Part shown: positions 44,775 to 52,074 of the stretch, in pieces
Position numbering within the stretch: position 1 is the first letter of the stretch
Layout of the letters: each line of letters opens with the position of its first letter
Assembly: GCA_035552155.1 (NCBI GenBank)
Contig: DASZLX010000031.1
Span: 111,279 to 175,278 of the forward strand
Direction of reading: 5' to 3'
DNA from: DASXHY01 sp035552155
GTDB taxonomy: Bacteria > Verrucomicrobiota > Verrucomicrobiia > Limisphaerales > DASXHY01
Length of the DNA: 64,000 nt
The notes under the pieces: model-generated
Told to the model about the DNA's origin: nothing
The model's database searches: none
What the model saw: only the letters and a program-made list of their open reading frames with translations
Position numbers and translations under genes: made by a program

Positions 44775-45248
44775 ATGAAAACACTACGCCCTATACTACT
44801 CGGTGCCGTCGCTCTAGCGATCATCGGCATGATGAATCGCCGCTCAAACGCTCAAGCCACTAACGCGGCTGAAAACCGAGGGTCATTCGGGAAATATGAA
44901 CAGTTGCTGCTTTATTTATCCAAGCGCGGAGACAGTAATACCATTGAGCAGGTGCACAGCTTCGTTATAGCTTCTGACATGGAGCACAACGCGGGGGACA
45001 TAGCGATGAACGTTCGCATCCTAAGAGATCTGCGTTCTGGTAAAACAAATGAGGCCATCGACTTGTTGGAAACGCAATTGGATGGGGATTTGGTTACGTT
45101 TGCTTATCCGGATTCGCTTAAGCACGATTCCAAGTACGACAAATTTCTGCGTCAAGCCAAAGAATATCGAACCAAATATCCGCACAAATCGGGAAATGCT
45201 GAAATTGACGCAACCATAGCTCGAGCATTTGACACGATATCAAAATAA
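44775..45248 (+). CDS. Small exported protein, unknown function
   Basis: 157 aa; start placed at ATG 44775 because it gives a signal peptide (MKTLRPILLGAVALAIIGMM). An upstream TTG in frame is unlikely. The mature part is helical (KYEQLLLYLSKRG, AMNVRILRDLRSGKTNEAIDLLE), like a short TPR-less helical hairpin. GC content is visibly lower than in neighbours, which hints at recent transfer. Not recognised; it lies between the operon end and the convergent uvrC. Confidence 0.65.
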   Translation: MKTLRPILLGAVALAIIGMMNRRSNAQATNAAENRGSFGKYEQLLLYLSKRGDSNTIEQVHSFVIASDMEHNAGDIAMNVRILRDLRSGKTNEAIDLLETQLDGDLVTFAYPDSLKHDSKYDKFLRQAKEYRTKYPHKSGNAEIDATIARAFDTISK

Positions 45249-45257
45249 TCGACTAAA

Positions 45258-47027
45258 TTACCCGGTCGCCGAAACAGATCGCGCTTCCAAAAACGCTTTC
45301 AATTCCCCCGCCGCCTTGCCGCCAAATCCCGGTACCTCGGCAAGCTGCTCCACCGTCGCGAGCCGCATCCGTTGCACCGAACCGAATTTCTTGAGCAGCG
45401 CCGCCTTGCGCCGCTCGCCGATGTTCGGGAATTCATCGAGGATGCTTTCGGAAATGCGCTTGAGACGCAGTTGCGCGTTGTAGGTGTTGGCGAAGCGATG
45501 CGATTCATCGCGGACGCGCTGCAAGAGTTTCAGTGCGCCCGATTCGTGCGAGAGCCGGAGCGGCGCGCTTTTCCCGGGCTGATAAATTTCCTCGAATTCC
45601 TTGGCCAGGCCGATGACAGGAATGTTTTCCAGTCCAAGTTTTTTCAATTCGGCAACGGCCATGCCGAGCTGGCCTTTGCCGCCGTCGATAAGGATGAGGT
45701 CCGGGAGATTGCTTGTGTTTTTGGTTTTCGCGCCGGCTGGCTCCGATCCGATGGAAGAGGACGAAGTTGTTTCAGCGTCGGTTTCAAATTCGGTTTCGGC
45801 ATCGGGCGCAGGACTGTTGGCGCCGTCGACGCCCGGCGCGCGGCCTGAGCGGACATCCATGGCCGAGGCATCGGTTTCGGAATTCACCCGCCCCCGGCGC
45901 TTCGCGGCCGCGCTGACGTCGTCCACCAATTCCTGCAATGCTTCCGGTATGGCTTCGCCTCCGTCCTCTTTGGACTTTGGACTTTGGACTTTGGACTCAT
46001 TGAGCAGCCGCGTGTATCGGCGGCGCACGACTTCCGCCATGCTGGCGAAATCATCCTGGCCAACCACGGTTTTGATTTTGAATCGCCGATAATTCGTGCG
46101 GTCGGGGCGGCCGTTTTTGAACCGCACCATCGAAGCCACGGCGAAGGTGCCGCTGATGTTGGAGATATCGAATCCTTCGATGCGTTGCGGCGGCGCGGGT
46201 AATCCCAGCGCTTCGGCCAGTTCCGCTAAATCGCGCACCGGATCGATCGCGAGCGGCAGGCTGTAGGGGATGCGCTCGAATTTCTCCGTCTTGCGCGTGG
46301 TGCGTTTCAGGTCGGCGAGCATGTCGCGCAATTCCGCCGCGCGCTCGTATTCCTGGTTCGCCGCGGCCTTTTTCATTTCCGATTCGAGCGACTCCTGCAT
46401 TTCGCTGCATTGCCCGGCCAGAAAATCGCACGCGGCCGTGACCTGCTCGAGATATTGCTCGCGCGTGACGTTGGCGATGCAGGGCGCGGTGCAGTATTTC
46501 AAATGCGCGTAGAGGCAATGGCGATAATCCCGCTCGGTGGGCGTGAGCGGGCGGCAGCCGCGCAGGTGATACTGCCGGCGCACCAGTGCCAGCGTGCCGC
46601 GAAGCGCTCCGGAATTGGGGAACGGCCCGAAGTAACGCGCGCCATCGTCCTGCTTGAGCCGGGTAAGAGTGAAGCGCGGGATGGGATCGTTCAGGTTCAC
46701 CTTGAGCATGAGGAACCGTTTATCGTCGCGAAAACTGACGTTGTAGCGCGGGTGAAATTCCTTGATCAGTTTGCTCTCGAGCAGCAACGCCTCGGGTTCG
46801 CTGCGGACGATGTGGTAATCGAGGTCGTGAATCCCCTCCACGAGCGCGCGGAATTTCGGGTCCCAGCCCAGCCGCCGCGAGGGCTGGAAATAATGGCTCA
46901 CCCGCTTGCGCAAATCGCGGGCTTTGCCGACGTAAATGACCGTCCCAAAACGGTCTTTCATCAGGTAAATGCCCGGTTTATGCGGCAGGGAACTGACTTT
47001 TTTGCGAATGGTTTCCGACACTGACAC
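45258..47027 (-). CDS. uvrC: Excinuclease ABC subunit C
   Basis: 589 aa. N-terminal GIY-YIG nuclease (KPGIYLMKD ... VIYVGKA, residues 17-35) makes the 3' incision; an UVR motif (ANQEYERAAELRDML, about 223) binds UvrB; the RNase H-like domain with IDGGKGQL (about 447) makes the 5' incision; two helix-hairpin-helix motifs close the protein (PNIGERRKAALL, VPGFGGKAAGEL). Between RRRYTRLL and PDLILIDGG, where most UvrC proteins have only a few residues, there are about 97 extra residues of low complexity (about 344-440) beginning with SKVQSPKSK, encoded by a word-like DNA repeat. Part of the UvrABC repair system; uvrA and uvrB are not here. Confidence 0.96.
   Translation of the reverse strand: MSVSETIRKKVSSLPHKPGIYLMKDRFGTVIYVGKARDLRKRVSHYFQPSRRLGWDPKFRALVEGIHDLDYHIVRSEPEALLLESKLIKEFHPRYNVSFRDDKRFLMLKVNLNDPIPRFTLTRLKQDDGARYFGPFPNSGALRGTLALVRRQYHLRGCRPLTPTERDYRHCLYAHLKYCTAPCIANVTREQYLEQVTAACDFLAGQCSEMQESLESEMKKAAANQEYERAAELRDMLADLKRTTRKTEKFERIPYSLPLAIDPVRDLAELAEALGLPAPPQRIEGFDISNISGTFAVASMVRFKNGRPDRTNYRRFKIKTVVGQDDFASMAEVVRRRYTRLLNESKVQSPKSKEDGGEAIPEALQELVDDVSAAAKRRGRVNSETDASAMDVRSGRAPGVDGANSPAPDAETEFETDAETTSSSSIGSEPAGAKTKNTSNLPDLILIDGGKGQLGMAVAELKKLGLENIPVIGLAKEFEEIYQPGKSAPLRLSHESGALKLLQRVRDESHRFANTYNAQLRLKRISESILDEFPNIGERRKAALLKKFGSVQRMRLATVEQLAEVPGFGGKAAGELKAFLEARSVSATG
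45972..46001. repeat. Tandem ggacttt repeat inside uvrC
   Basis: Four copies of a ggacttt-type 8-mer word in a row, read in frame on the minus strand as SKVQSPKSK. A related word repeat (ctggactg) lies in cstA at 52635-52664 and is read as QSPVQSPQS. Confidence 0.8.
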
Positions 47028-47130
47028 GGGAGGAATTTCAACGCAAACCCGCGCGGGCGCAAAGAGAATTTTCCGCGATCAAACGTCTCATCGCGGGAAA
47101 ACGGACGGGCACCAGCCCTCCGGCAGCGTC

Positions 47131-47526
47131 TTAATTAAACGCGTTGCCGAACCACTTCTGGTACATCGGTCCGAGGATCGGCACGGGTTTCATTTCGCCT
47201 TTCACAGCGGCAATGAGCCCCATCACCCAAAGCGCGAACATCGAAACCCACAGCGCAAAGATGCAAAGCCAGCCGAGAATCGGGATGAAGAGAAGAACGA
47301 ACTCGCACACCATCACGGCAAGCGCCGTCAGAAAAATTCCCAGCACCTGGCGCAAATGAAACGCGCCCAGTTGGGTCTTTTTGCTGCTGTGCATCACAAT
47401 CGCGACGATGAAGCCAATCAAAGTCAGGTAACTCAGAATGGCAACGGTTTTATCTTCGGTTGCGGAAGCCATCGGCGGCGCGGCTGAACTGGCGGTGGGG
47501 ATGGGGGGAGGCGTGGTTTGGTCCAT
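47131..47526 (-). CDS. DUF4870-family small membrane protein
   Basis: 131 aa. A Pro/Ala-rich N-terminal tail (1-24) precedes three hydrophobic segments (about 30-46, 63-84, 84-108). The signature AILSYLTLIGFIVAIVMH and GAFHLRQVLGIFL, with a conserved HLRQ-type motif before the second segment, fits DUF4870/Tic20-like proteins. Function unknown. It lies about 100 nt upstream of uvrC in the same direction, but an unrelated job is likely. Confidence 0.85.
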   Translation of the reverse strand: MDQTTPPPIPTASSAAPPMASATEDKTVAILSYLTLIGFIVAIVMHSSKKTQLGAFHLRQVLGIFLTALAVMVCEFVLLFIPILGWLCIFALWVSMFALWVMGLIAAVKGEMKPVPILGPMYQKWFGNAFN

Positions 47527-47675
47527 AGCGTGCTCTCTTTCGGGTTAAGGTTGATCGCACAAATACCAGCGACTTTAGGGTTCTGGGTGCTGGTGGCCAA
47601 AAGCGTACGGCTTTGGCGAACGGCGTCAAGCGAACATTTTGCCCAATTTATGATGTGCGGTTAACCGGAATTTAA

Positions 47676-47775
47676 CCTCCGGGACGCCGAGGCGCAGAGC
47701 AGGCGGAATTCTTCAAAAATGAACTGGCGAATTTGCCTTGCTCTCTCTGCGTCTCGGCGCCTCTGCGGTGAATCG
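47676..47775. repeat. Inverted word-like repeat (gacgccgaggcgcagagc)
   Basis: Left words gacgccgaggcgcagag and right words ctctgcgtctcggcgcctctgcgg are reverse complements over about 20 bases. It occupies most of the 365-bp gap between the divergent DUF4870 and GST genes; no other feature seen there. Confidence 0.75.
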
Positions 47776-47890
47776 ATAATCCGCATTGTTACGATCGCGT
47801 GAAGCGCGCCGTTTGCGTCGTCATTTTTTCCGTTTCCGCTTGTCAGGTACGCACTCCAGTACTAGAGTGGATTCGTTCAGATAAAAATGC

Positions 47891-48589
47891 ATGATTGAAT
47901 TGGTTCAGTTTCCCTGGAGTCCATTCTGCGTGGTTCAACGCCGCATTTTGGAGTATTCGGGAACGCCTTTTAAAATCATCAATATCGCCCCGCAGGACCG
48001 CTCCCTCGTCTGGAAACTCACCCGGCAACGTTATTACGGGGTGCCCATTCTCATGGATGGCAAAACCGATGTGTTTGAAGTCAGTGAGGATTCGCAGGTC
48101 ATCGGCAAGTATCTGGATTCCCGGTTCAACCTCGGCCTTTTCCCCGCCAATTTGGAAGGCGTGCAGAGCATTCTCTGGCGTTTCATTGAAAATGAAGTGG
48201 AAGGCGCGACCTTCCGTCTGAATGATATTTATTACACGGAAAATGTGGCCGCCAAAGACCAGTTGCAATATCTCCGCTTCAAAGAGCGCAAATTCGGTCG
48301 CGGTTGCATCGATCAATGGCGCGCGCAGCAGCGGGATTGGTTGAAAAAACTCGAAGCCAGCCTCATGCCCTTCGAGGAAATGCTCCCGCACCATTCCTTT
48401 CTGCTGGGGGACACCCCGCGATTTATTGACTTTGACCTTTTTGGGATGCTGGAGAACTTTCTCTTCAGCGGCCATTACAAAATACCGGCGCGCCACCGGG
48501 AACTGCGGCAGTGGCACGCGCGCATGACTACCTTGAAACCAATTGCTCGTGAAAAACTACATTCTCGACACCAACGTTCTTCTCCATGA
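47891..48589 (+). CDS. Glutathione S-transferase-like protein
   Basis: 232 aa. Thioredoxin-like N-terminal domain (about 1-80) beginning MIELVQFPWSPFCVVQRRIL, with a Cys in SPFC at the catalytic position and EDSQVIGKYLD matching the glutathione gamma-glutamyl binding loop; helical C-terminal domain (about 90-225) with the FDLFGMLENFL helix. Glutathione use in this lineage is uncertain, so a related thiol may be the substrate. The 3' end overlaps the PIN-PhoH gene by about 41 nt, implying tight coupling of the two. Confidence 0.88.
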   Translation: MIELVQFPWSPFCVVQRRILEYSGTPFKIINIAPQDRSLVWKLTRQRYYGVPILMDGKTDVFEVSEDSQVIGKYLDSRFNLGLFPANLEGVQSILWRFIENEVEGATFRLNDIYYTENVAAKDQLQYLRFKERKFGRGCIDQWRAQQRDWLKKLEASLMPFEEMLPHHSFLLGDTPRFIDFDLFGMLENFLFSGHYKIPARHRELRQWHARMTTLKPIAREKLHSRHQRSSP

Positions 48590-49880
48590 CCCCAACTCAC
48601 TGCTCAGTTTCGAGGAAAACTCGGTCCTGATTCCCATCGAAGTTATCGAGGAAATCGATCGCTTCAAACGTGAATCCACGGAGCTCGGCCAAAATGCCCG
48701 CGCGGTTTCCCGGATGCTCGATTCCTTCCGCGGCGAAGGCCGGTTGAGCGAAGGCGTTAAGCTGCCCAATGGCGGAAAGCTGAAAATTGTTTTCCAAAAA
48801 AACGGCCACGCGAACGGCGGCGGCAATGGCGCAAACGGCGAAGGAGTTTTCAATCCGCACACCGTGGACAACCGGATCCTCACGCTCGCGTCGGGCATTC
48901 AAAAAGCCCAGCCGCGCAACGACACCGTTCTGGTCAGCAAGGACATCAACCTCCGCATCAAGGCGGATGCGCTGGGCTTGCAGGCTGAGGATTACGAGAC
49001 CGACCGCGTGTTCATCAAGGATCTCTACACCGGCATGTTGGAAATGACGCTGCCTTCGGCGGACATTGCCTCCTTCCGGGCCAATGGTGAACTCGAAATC
49101 AACGGCGGCAAAAAATATTTTCCGAATGAGTACTGCGCGCTCATCGACGAGACGAATCCCAAAAAATCGGCGCTCGCCAAGGTGGATGCGTCCGGCGAAA
49201 AGCTCGTGCCGATCATCGATTGCCGGGAAGGCGTCTGGGGCATCAAGCCGCGCAACCGCGAGCAGCATTTCGCCCTCGACGCGCTGCTGGATGACCGCGT
49301 TAAGCTCGTGACGCTCATGGGCAAGGCCGGCACCGGCAAAACCCTGCTCGCCATGGCTGCGGGCCTCAAGCGCACCGTGCACGACCGCGAATTTCGCCGG
49401 CTGGTGGTGGCGCGCCCGACCATTTCGATGGGCAAGGAACTGGGCTTTTTGCCCGGTTCACTCGAGGAAAAACTCGCGCCCTGGATGCAGCCGATTCACG
49501 ACGCGCTCGAGATGTTAAGCGACCTGAACATGGGCCAGGAGCATCGCCGCAGCGGCGACCTCATGCGGTCCGGCAGCATCGTCGTGGAGGCGCTGAGCTA
49601 CATTCGCGGGCGCAGCATCGCCAACCAGTTCATGATCATCGATGAGGCCCAAAACCTGACGCCCCTCGAGGCCAAGACGATCATCACCCGCGTCGGTCAC
49701 GGCACGAAAATCATTTTCACCGGCGACCCGTATCAAATCGACAATCCGTACGTGGATTCCTCGTCGAACGGTTTCAATTACATCGTCAGCCGGTTTCGCT
49801 CGGAACCGGTGGCGGCGCATATCGAGTTGCAGAAGGGCGAGCGTTCGGAACTCGCGGAACTCGCGGCGAATATTCTGTAA
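48549..49880 (+). CDS. PIN-PhoH family ATPase/RNase-like protein
   Basis: 443 aa from GTG 48549 (VKNYILDTNVLLHDP); TTG 48543 is possible too. N-terminal PIN domain (about 1-135), acidic nuclease residues in ILDTN and the later acidic positions; a Gly/Asn linker; then a PhoH ATPase domain with Walker A MGKAGTGKT (about 259) and Walker B MIIDEAQNL (about 366). PIN-PhoH proteins are thought to be RNA helicase-nucleases. The 3' end of the GST gene overlaps the start region. Predicted cytoplasmic. Confidence 0.95.
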   Translation: MKNYILDTNVLLHDPNSLLSFEENSVLIPIEVIEEIDRFKRESTELGQNARAVSRMLDSFRGEGRLSEGVKLPNGGKLKIVFQKNGHANGGGNGANGEGVFNPHTVDNRILTLASGIQKAQPRNDTVLVSKDINLRIKADALGLQAEDYETDRVFIKDLYTGMLEMTLPSADIASFRANGELEINGGKKYFPNEYCALIDETNPKKSALAKVDASGEKLVPIIDCREGVWGIKPRNREQHFALDALLDDRVKLVTLMGKAGTGKTLLAMAAGLKRTVHDREFRRLVVARPTISMGKELGFLPGSLEEKLAPWMQPIHDALEMLSDLNMGQEHRRSGDLMRSGSIVVEALSYIRGRSIANQFMIIDEAQNLTPLEAKTIITRVGHGTKIIFTGDPYQIDNPYVDSSSNGFNYIVSRFRSEPVAAHIELQKGERSELAELAANIL

Positions 49881-49936
49881 ACTGAAACGAACGTTTCACG
49901 CTTGGCAGCGTCGCGCGAATTCCCTAGTTTAGCCGC

Positions 49937-50470
49937 GTGACAGGCTTCTTGCGATTCATCGGAGTCATGAACGCCGCTGTGTGGTTGGGAACTGTAATTT
50001 TCTTCACCTTCGGAGCGGAGCCGGCCTGCTTTTCCGCGGATATGCACGCTGCGCTGGGCGCAACCGGCGATTCCTACTTTCCCGGAGCCATTGCCGGTGT
50101 GGTCATGAGCCGCTATTACCACGTCACCCTCGCGTGCGGCGTCGTGGCGCTGCTGCATCTGCTGGCGGAATGGGGGTACATGGGCCGTCCGACGCGAAAA
50201 TTTTCGTTTGCGCTGGTGGCCGGGCTCTTCCTCCTGACGTTGATCGGCAGCAATGCCATTCAACCGTCCCTGACCCGCCTGAACCGGAAGCATTACACCG
50301 CCACCCAGCCAGCCGACCGCGAATCCGCCGCGAAATCCTTTCACCTCCTCCACGCCACCTCACGAGTATTTGCTCTGCTAATCATCGGCGGGTTAATTAT
50401 CTACGTTTGGCGCGTCGGCAGCCCCTCGGATACACTACGGTTCGTGCGCCCCGTACAATTCCGTGGTTGA
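49937..50470 (+). CDS. Four-helix membrane protein (DUF4149-like)
   Basis: 177 aa, GTG start. Four hydrophobic segments (about 8-25, 55-78, 88-108, 140-158) with FLRFIGVMNAAVWLG at the start and VMSRYYHVTLACG in the second, resembling the small DUF4149 membrane family. No catalytic motif can be named. It lies 57 nt after the PIN-PhoH stop and is probably in its own small unit with the PUR-like gene. Confidence 0.72.
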   Translation: MTGFLRFIGVMNAAVWLGTVIFFTFGAEPACFSADMHAALGATGDSYFPGAIAGVVMSRYYHVTLACGVVALLHLLAEWGYMGRPTRKFSFALVAGLFLLTLIGSNAIQPSLTRLNRKHYTATQPADRESAAKSFHLLHATSRVFALLIIGGLIIYVWRVGSPSDTLRFVRPVQFRG

Positions 50471-50534
50471 CAAATCCCTGGTATCATTAAGAATTATAGG
50501 TAACTGAACGCATCGGGCGTCAGCGGGAAAAAGT

Positions 50535-50855
50535 ATGATCTCAAACGACCGACCATCACCCTACGGGCACCATCACCACAACCCACGTTCCTTCGGGCAA
50601 CCAAGACCTCCCGTCAACGAGGACACCCTCAAGACGGATAAAGTCCAAATTGAACGCAAAACTTTTGTGTTCACCTTGAAAGAAAACGTGCGCGGCCGCT
50701 TCCTTCGCATCACTGAAGATGTCGGCGGACGCCGCGATACGATCATCATTCCGGCCCCCGGCCTGGAAGATTTCAAGAAGCTGCTCGACGACATGGTTAA
50801 AACGGCGGCGGAAACCCCGGTTAAAACCAGCAGCGAAGAGGAACAGGGTCAATAG
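50535..50855 (+). CDS. PUR-alpha/DUF3276-family nucleic acid-binding protein
   Basis: 106 aa. After a His/Pro-rich tail (about 1-30, HHHH included), the PUR repeat is clear: ERKTFVFTLKENVRGRFLRI then TEDVGGRRDTIIIPAPGLEDF, ending in an acidic tail. Bacterial PUR proteins bind single-stranded nucleic acid as dimers; the single repeat here fits that. Found broadly in Bacteroidetes, Spirochaetes and Verrucomicrobia. Function in the cell unproven. Confidence 0.93.
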   Translation: MISNDRPSPYGHHHHNPRSFGQPRPPVNEDTLKTDKVQIERKTFVFTLKENVRGRFLRITEDVGGRRDTIIIPAPGLEDFKKLLDDMVKTAAETPVKTSSEEEQGQ

Positions 50856-50903
50856 AGCGGAGTCTTCCTTTCGCTCCGGCGCGCTCCGTGCGCGCAAAGC
50901 TCC

Positions 50904-51278
50904 CTATTTGGTTTGACCGGCTTTTCGCGCGGCCTTTTTTGGCTTCACTTGGGGCGCATCGCCCCACAATGTTTCCAAATCATACCGCTCGCGGACGTCT
51001 TGCTTCATGACGTGAACGATAACGTCGAAGTAATCGAGCACCACCCACGCCGTGTGTAGAGTTCCATCCACCGCGCGCGGCCGCAAATCGTGCTCCTTCC
51101 GCAGCGTGTCCGTTATTTCATCCACGATCGCCCGCAGATGCGGTTCACTCGTGCCGGAAGCGATGACAAAATAATCCGTTACGGAAGACAGCTCCCGAAC
51201 ATCGAGAATGGCGATGTCCTCCGCCTTTTTGTTGTCCGCCAATTCGCGGCAGAGCAAAGCCAGTTTTTTTGAATCCAT
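50904..51278 (-). CDS. rsfS: Ribosomal silencing factor
   Basis: 124 aa from MDSKKLALLC; the open frame extends 14 codons upstream into a word-like repeat. It binds ribosomal protein uL14 and blocks joining of subunits under starvation. Family motifs: DIAILDVRELSSVTDYFVIASG (in two parts) and HTAWVVLDYFDVIVHVM, followed by the RERYDLETLWGDA end. The C-terminus is a Lys/Ala tail. nadD lies 136 nt upstream in the same direction, the usual nadD-rsfS order. Confidence 0.96.
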   Translation of the reverse strand: MDSKKLALLCRELADNKKAEDIAILDVRELSSVTDYFVIASGTSEPHLRAIVDEITDTLRKEHDLRPRAVDGTLHTAWVVLDYFDVIVHVMKQDVRERYDLETLWGDAPQVKPKKAARKAGQTK

Positions 51279-51284
51279 AGTTGC

Positions 51285-51350
51285 CCGCAAATTAAACCAT
51301 GAATGGGCGCGGATGGACACAGATAAAAATGCGTGCCCATCCGCGATGAA
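51285..51350. repeat. Inverted word-like repeat upstream of rsfS
   Basis: Words gaatgggcgcggatggac and gcgtgcccatccgcgat are reverse complements over about 14 bases. It fills most of the gap between nadD and rsfS. Confidence 0.65.
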
Positions 51351-51413
51351 AGCGATACAAAATCGTGCGCCGGACTGAAGGGCCTAGATGACGGCGAACT
51401 TTCCGTCGTGTGT

Positions 51414-51986
51414 TCAAACGTAAAATCCTGAACTCCGAATTGCCTCCGCCACCGCCGCCGGCACCAAATCTTCAATCGGAAGCCCCGCTCGTATCCGCGC
51501 GCGGATTTGTGAGGAGGAAACGCCGAGCGGAAAACCTTTCAGCGCCCGTCCGCGAAATGGCGCGGGCAGGGGCGCGTCCGTTTCTCCTGGGCGCGGGACA
51601 ACCACAAACTCCGCCAGCCACGCCAACTCTTCTGCCTCGCGCCACAAGGGCAGTTTTGCGACGTTGTCGCCGCCAATGAGATAAAAAATCTGCGCCCCGG
51701 GAAATCGGCGGGCGTAATCGCGCACCGTATCAATGGTGTAAGACACTCCGCCGCGATGAACTTCCTGCCCGTCAATTTCGCACCACGTTTTTCCCGCCAG
51801 CGCCAGCCGCAGGAGCCGCAACCGGTCCGCCCCCGAAATGGGTTTGTTATCCGGCTTGAAGGGCGATTGCGCCGCGGGAATGAAAAACATCCGGTCCAGG
51901 CCCAACTCCTCGCGCGCCGCCTGCGCCACGAGCAGATGGCCGAGATGCACCGGGTCAAACGAGCCGCCGTATAAACCGATTTTCAT
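51414..51986 (-). CDS. nadD: Nicotinate-nucleotide adenylyltransferase
   Basis: 190 aa. It transfers AMP from ATP to nicotinate mononucleotide in NAD synthesis. Nucleotidyltransferase motifs: GGSFDPVHLGHLLVA (HxGH nucleotide-binding), the AAQSPFKPD segment, IGGDNVAKLPLWRE, and the C-terminal SSSQIRARIRAG with the ISxTxxR-like motif. Normal length. Upstream of rsfS in the same direction. Confidence 0.96.
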   Translation of the reverse strand: MKIGLYGGSFDPVHLGHLLVAQAAREELGLDRMFFIPAAQSPFKPDNKPISGADRLRLLRLALAGKTWCEIDGQEVHRGGVSYTIDTVRDYARRFPGAQIFYLIGGDNVAKLPLWREAEELAWLAEFVVVPRPGETDAPLPAPFRGRALKGFPLGVSSSQIRARIRAGLPIEDLVPAAVAEAIRSSGFYV

Positions 51987-52034
51987 TTTTTTCTACAACA
52001 AGGTAGGGCGGCGCTGCCGCGCCGTCCCATACTC

Positions 52035-52057
52035 CGTTAGTGACGCAGTCACTAACG
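52035..52057. other. Perfect 9-bp hairpin between cstA and nadD
   Basis: CGTTAGTGA-CGCAG-TCACTAACG, flanked on the left by a GGTAGGG...CGCC palindrome related to the R-family ends. It lies just past the cstA stop and upstream of nadD. No T-run follows on either strand, so termination is only possible, not shown. Confidence 0.6.
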
Positions 52058-52074
52058 AGCTTGGGAAAATTATT

